Translations under genes and position numbers: made by a program
The notes under the pieces: generated by a model
The model's database searches: none
The model's input: only the letters and a program-made list of their open reading frames with translations
Told to the model about the DNA's origin: nothing
Shown: positions 28,999-32,202 of the stretch, one piece after another
How positions within the stretch are numbered: the stretch's first letter is position 1
How the letters are laid out: the number at the start of each line of letters is the position of its first letter
Origin: Welwitschia mirabilis
Taxonomy: Eukaryota > Gnetophyta > Gnetopsida > Welwitschiales
DNA length: 32,202 nt
Reading direction: 5' to 3'
Assembly: GCA_051453625.1 (NCBI GenBank)
Contig: JBOZIK010000001.1
Location: 93,016,940 to 93,049,141 of the forward strand

Positions 28999-29283
28999 AT
29001 GGCTAAACATATGCATGATATAGTTAGACTACCAATTCTAGTAGAATTCTACTACCTTAACATAATAATAATAGCCAATGTCAAAAAGATATTTGTCAAC
29101 AAAGTGCTTTGCTATGATGAACCCATGCCCTACATGTATAGTTGGAAGTTAAATTGCAAAATTACCTTATGGTGCTCTACTATGATGAAAGGTTCTTTAG
29201 ATAAGCCTAGTGAACCTCCCACCAGTTCATGGTACTTCTTGTATCATTTACCATTAACATTACTAAAGAGAAATCAAATATGA
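28999..29283 (+). CDS. unidentified 94-codon reading frame
   Basis: An open frame of 94 residues without low complexity, containing C-Y-D-E-P-M-P-Y and P-S-E-P-P-T-S-S-W-Y-F. Bases here are slightly less AT-rich than in the flanks. The opposite strand is also nearly open, reading Y-H-E-L-V-G-G-S-L-G-L-S-K-E-P-F, so the coding strand is undecided. No family is recognised. It is probably a remnant or chance. Confidence 0.15.
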   Translation: MAKHMHDIVRLPILVEFYYLNIIIIANVKKIFVNKVLCYDEPMPYMYSWKLNCKITLWCSTMMKGSLDKPSEPPTSSWYFLYHLPLTLLKRNQI

Positions 29284-29507
29284 ACATGCCTTTTATCAGA
29301 TATGAACACGTCTTTTAAACTGAATGTTTCTAACATTAACTTGAAGCCCATTGCATAATCAATGCATTTAATCATAATGAGTTATTGCCTTTATCATGCA
29401 CTACTAGAATGTTCAGTGATCATCTTAAATAGTAAGAGGATTACTCACCAACTAGAGAACTTCCCTACAATTATTATGAACTCAGATGATCTCATGAAGG
29501 ACTTCAT

Positions 29508-29789
29508 ATGCGATCACTTAACTGGCTTAGCAAGAATGTTATAAAGGTACTCATGTCTTTCCAGAAAAGACTTATTTCAAAAATATCAAGTGGAAATAAG
29601 GAAATGATGATAAAAATGGATAATGAATCATTAGCAACTGATGAAGTGAATTTTAGATATAATCAACAAACTTGTTTCAGTGTTTTAAGAGATTTTAATC
29701 TGGAATTTCCAAAGTTATTTTCTTCATCATTGAATTATTATTCAACACATTACATAATAAATTCTGATGTAGGTAGAAGAATTTATTGA
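29508..29789 (+). CDS. unidentified 93-codon reading frame
   Basis: An open frame of 93 residues, fairly Ser/Asn/Lys-rich, with V-L-R-D-F-N-L-E-F-P-K-L-F in its second half. It is followed at 29803, in another frame, by a short open run M-M-K-C-A-F-E-E-I-S-N-E-K-W-E-E-T-I-V that ends in an AAGG/GTAATT sequence resembling a splice donor at about 29871. A decayed or real host gene with introns is possible, but there is no recognised domain. Confidence 0.2.
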   Translation: MRSLNWLSKNVIKVLMSFQKRLISKISSGNKEMMIKMDNESLATDEVNFRYNQQTCFSVLRDFNLEFPKLFSSSLNYYSTHYIINSDVGRRIY

Positions 29790-32202
29790 TCATTTTAATA
29801 TATGATGAAATGTGCTTTTGAAGAAATCTCTAATGAGAAGTGGGAGGAAACTATAGTTAAATTGTCAAGGGTAATTAAGTAATCTTTGAATGACCAAAGT
29901 TTAAAAGGAAGCCAATTTATATTGAAATTTTTCATTTAGTATCTGTAACTAGCTTTCTCATTATCTTTAGCAATGGGTTTCTAATTTTTCCCATTTTTCT
30001 TTTGTTCTCATTAGAGTAGCATATGCATTGACAAGGAGATAAGCACAGATTTCACTTTAATTAAGGTATGCTTATATTTCTGTTGCTTTTACTATTTGAA
30101 GTAAAGGGTTTTTAAAGTATTACCTAGAGAACTATTGTCTGGGATCTATAAAAACAAAAGAAGCTTTAGATCTTCATTCATCCCAAGTAGCATATAAGTA
30201 GATACACAATTGGGAAATGGTAGCAATTGGAGATGGAAGAGTTTCATGTTCATATTCATTTTGAGAGATCATGTAAGATGTTGGGTCAGTTATTTGCCAA
30301 AATTCATCAATGAACTATCTTTAATTGCATAGTTTGAAAGAAATAAGTTTACTAGGAAGCTTAAGAGGTGATTTAATCTAACATGTTTAGTGACTGAAAC
30401 AAAAAAAAGTAGAGAAAACCCATTTGTAATGACAACTCCTTTGTACTATGTAGATTTCCTTTCACACATGAGCAATGTGTACATTACAACAGCAACTGAC
30501 ACATATGCCCACTTCGAGGTACATTACTTATTACCATATAAGTTTATTTTGTTTGTTCTTAACTTTAGCTTTTGTAAGCCGTTTTTTTTAATGTAGTAAA
30601 TGCAATGTTGTATTGTGTACTTTTGGTTTTATCTTCTTCTTTAACCATTCTTTTGTCTCTAAGCTTAGTTAATTTAATGTGGAGTAAAGATAATTAAATT
30701 AATTGAATATATAAATCAATTATACCTATTCTTGTTAGGAATTCATTTATTCCAAGCTTTCTTTAGTATAATCTTGGTTGTAATATTGTGTTTAACCTGA
30801 TTAAACTAGATTGCATCTCATTTCTTCAAGTTCTTCAAGTGATATTACATGACTTTAACTAGGTTTTAGTTCATGTACACTACCTTCTTTTAGACATGAA
30901 GAGTTAGATCATCTAAATCTATAACTAAATTTCTTTAATTCTTCATCTCATACTTAGTAGGATTTGCATTTTAAATTTTTTCTAAATGAGTTTATTTCCA
31001 GTTTTATTAGTGAGCTTACTTATTTATCATTGAGAGGTATGCAAGTAGTATTTATAATAAAATGTGATCGTATGTTTAATTTGGTTTACTTAGTAGACCA
31101 AATTTTGAACAAGCTGCATTGTTAAGAATTTTGGTTGAAACGATTCTGAATTAGTATTATGACAGTTGTAGCTTTCTTCAAAGTTGTCTTAAAATGTTAG
31201 TTTTATGCATCACAAAATACATCATTTTCTTGAAAATATGATTTTTTATTTCATCACTCTATTTCTTTTAATTTCATATTGACTTTCTAGTTTCTTTAGT
31301 ATTCTGTAGAATCATAGTGATAGATTTTTGCTTTCATTAGTTCTAAAATTTTTTAGTTTTACTCTAGCTTGCTTTTCTACAATTACCATGAGATTTTACA
31401 ATGCATCTATGCTCTATGACTTCTTTTTTAAGAAATATAAAAAAGTTGTTTTGATATGGTAAAGATTAAAATGCATTATTTTTTATTAATAAATGATATT
31501 AAAATTGATTTGTAAATATCACTGTAAACTAATTCCATTTATACTTGAACCTCTTTTTGAAAACTTCAGAAGTTACTTTTTGTATACGTTTCTTATAATA
31601 AGCTTCACAAACTAGGATTTCCACATTAATATTACATTATAGTAATTCATTGAAGGTATATGTCAATGTTTATAATATTTCAAAGTTGACATTTTATTAT
31701 AGTTTAATTTTATGATTTTAGCACTTTAAACTTTAGTAACTTAATTATTTTAAGGCCATACATAATATGCACAACTTTCATTTTTCTTTAGTCAAGTTTT
31801 TATCCTAATTATTGCTAAAATTTCATTATAAAGGATTACTATGCAGATCATGCTAAGCAAATTGACTTTTGACTAAAGGCACAAAATTATAAAGAGACTA
31901 GCACTATTAGCATTAGAAAGCAGGGTAGATTCAATAAAAGCTAGAGAAAAATCAACCATAAATAACAAAATAAAATCAACAAACAAATAATAAAAGTCAA
32001 TTAAACTTTAAAAGAATAAAAATGCTTTACAAGGATTAACTTCATTAATCATGTTCACTAAGTAATATTTCTTTAACCAAATTCAATGAACTTCAATGTA
32101 TCAATCATGTAAAATTAACTATAAAACTGTTGTAGTATGTATTTTTGCAAGTGCTTAAGTTTAAAAGGATTTTATCATTTATAAAATAAATAGATATCTC
32201 AC
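29790..32202. other. AT-rich DNA, few exon-like hints
   Basis: One exon-like segment at about 30015-30065 is bounded by a TTTTGTTCTCATTAG acceptor-like and a GTATGCTTATATTTC donor-like sequence. The frame 30390-30596 is not recognised. From 30600 to 32202 nothing beyond AT-rich background is seen. Confidence 0.35.

Overview
The window is very AT-rich plant nuclear DNA, consistent with an angiosperm. It is almost entirely a graveyard of nested, long-silenced LTR retrotransposons. The evidence is a Ty1/copia Sirevirus-type element with an envelope-like third gene, a Ty3/gypsy Athila-type element with a decayed tRNA-Asp primer site, and at least four more copia remnants on both strands. None of the polyproteins is intact. 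I found no rRNA, tRNA, CRISPR array or operon-like gene set. Two blocks of N (589-723 and 10025-10537) are assembly gaps.

Layout. 1-4707 (+): 3' part of a Sirevirus-like copia element: reverse transcriptase (RT) present twice around the first gap, RNase H, a spacer with paired GTCGAC-like sites, an envelope-like reading frame broken only by TAG codons, two polypurine tracts and a 1.09 kb 3' LTR. 4708-17142 (-): an Athila-like gypsy element, with a 3' LTR cut short at 4707, a long 3' region with a lysine-rich reading frame, integrase, RNase H, RT, protease, gag, primer site and 5' LTR. Its integrase is split by a 1.2 kb solo LTR (10773-11971) with a recognisable target-site duplication. 17143-18650 (+): copia remnant A (RT and RNase H, then an LTR with a hairpin array). 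18651-about 19560 (-): copia remnant C (integrase). 20650-21400: a less AT-rich island with unidentified reading frames. 22680-25380 (-): copia remnant B, with the same LTR family as A, protease and integrase, a 190 bp tandem duplication and no RT. 25384-25740: AAGGC-rich palindromic and duplicated DNA. 26276-26596 (-): the best candidate for a host-gene exon. 27000-32202: mostly featureless AT-rich DNA with one small copia RNase H relic (28369-28530).

Order of events inferred from junctions: A lies against C, the gypsy element interrupts A inside RT, and both the Sirevirus and the solo LTR interrupt the gypsy element. Decay is dominated by C-to-T and G-to-A changes, as expected of methylated, silenced DNA. 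The most unusual structural signals are paired GTCGAC-like sites about 21 bp apart in three separate copia-type non-coding stretches, and a conserved array of 21 bp hairpins in the LTRs of A and B. I found no new functional system. These two arrays are the signals most worth a search.
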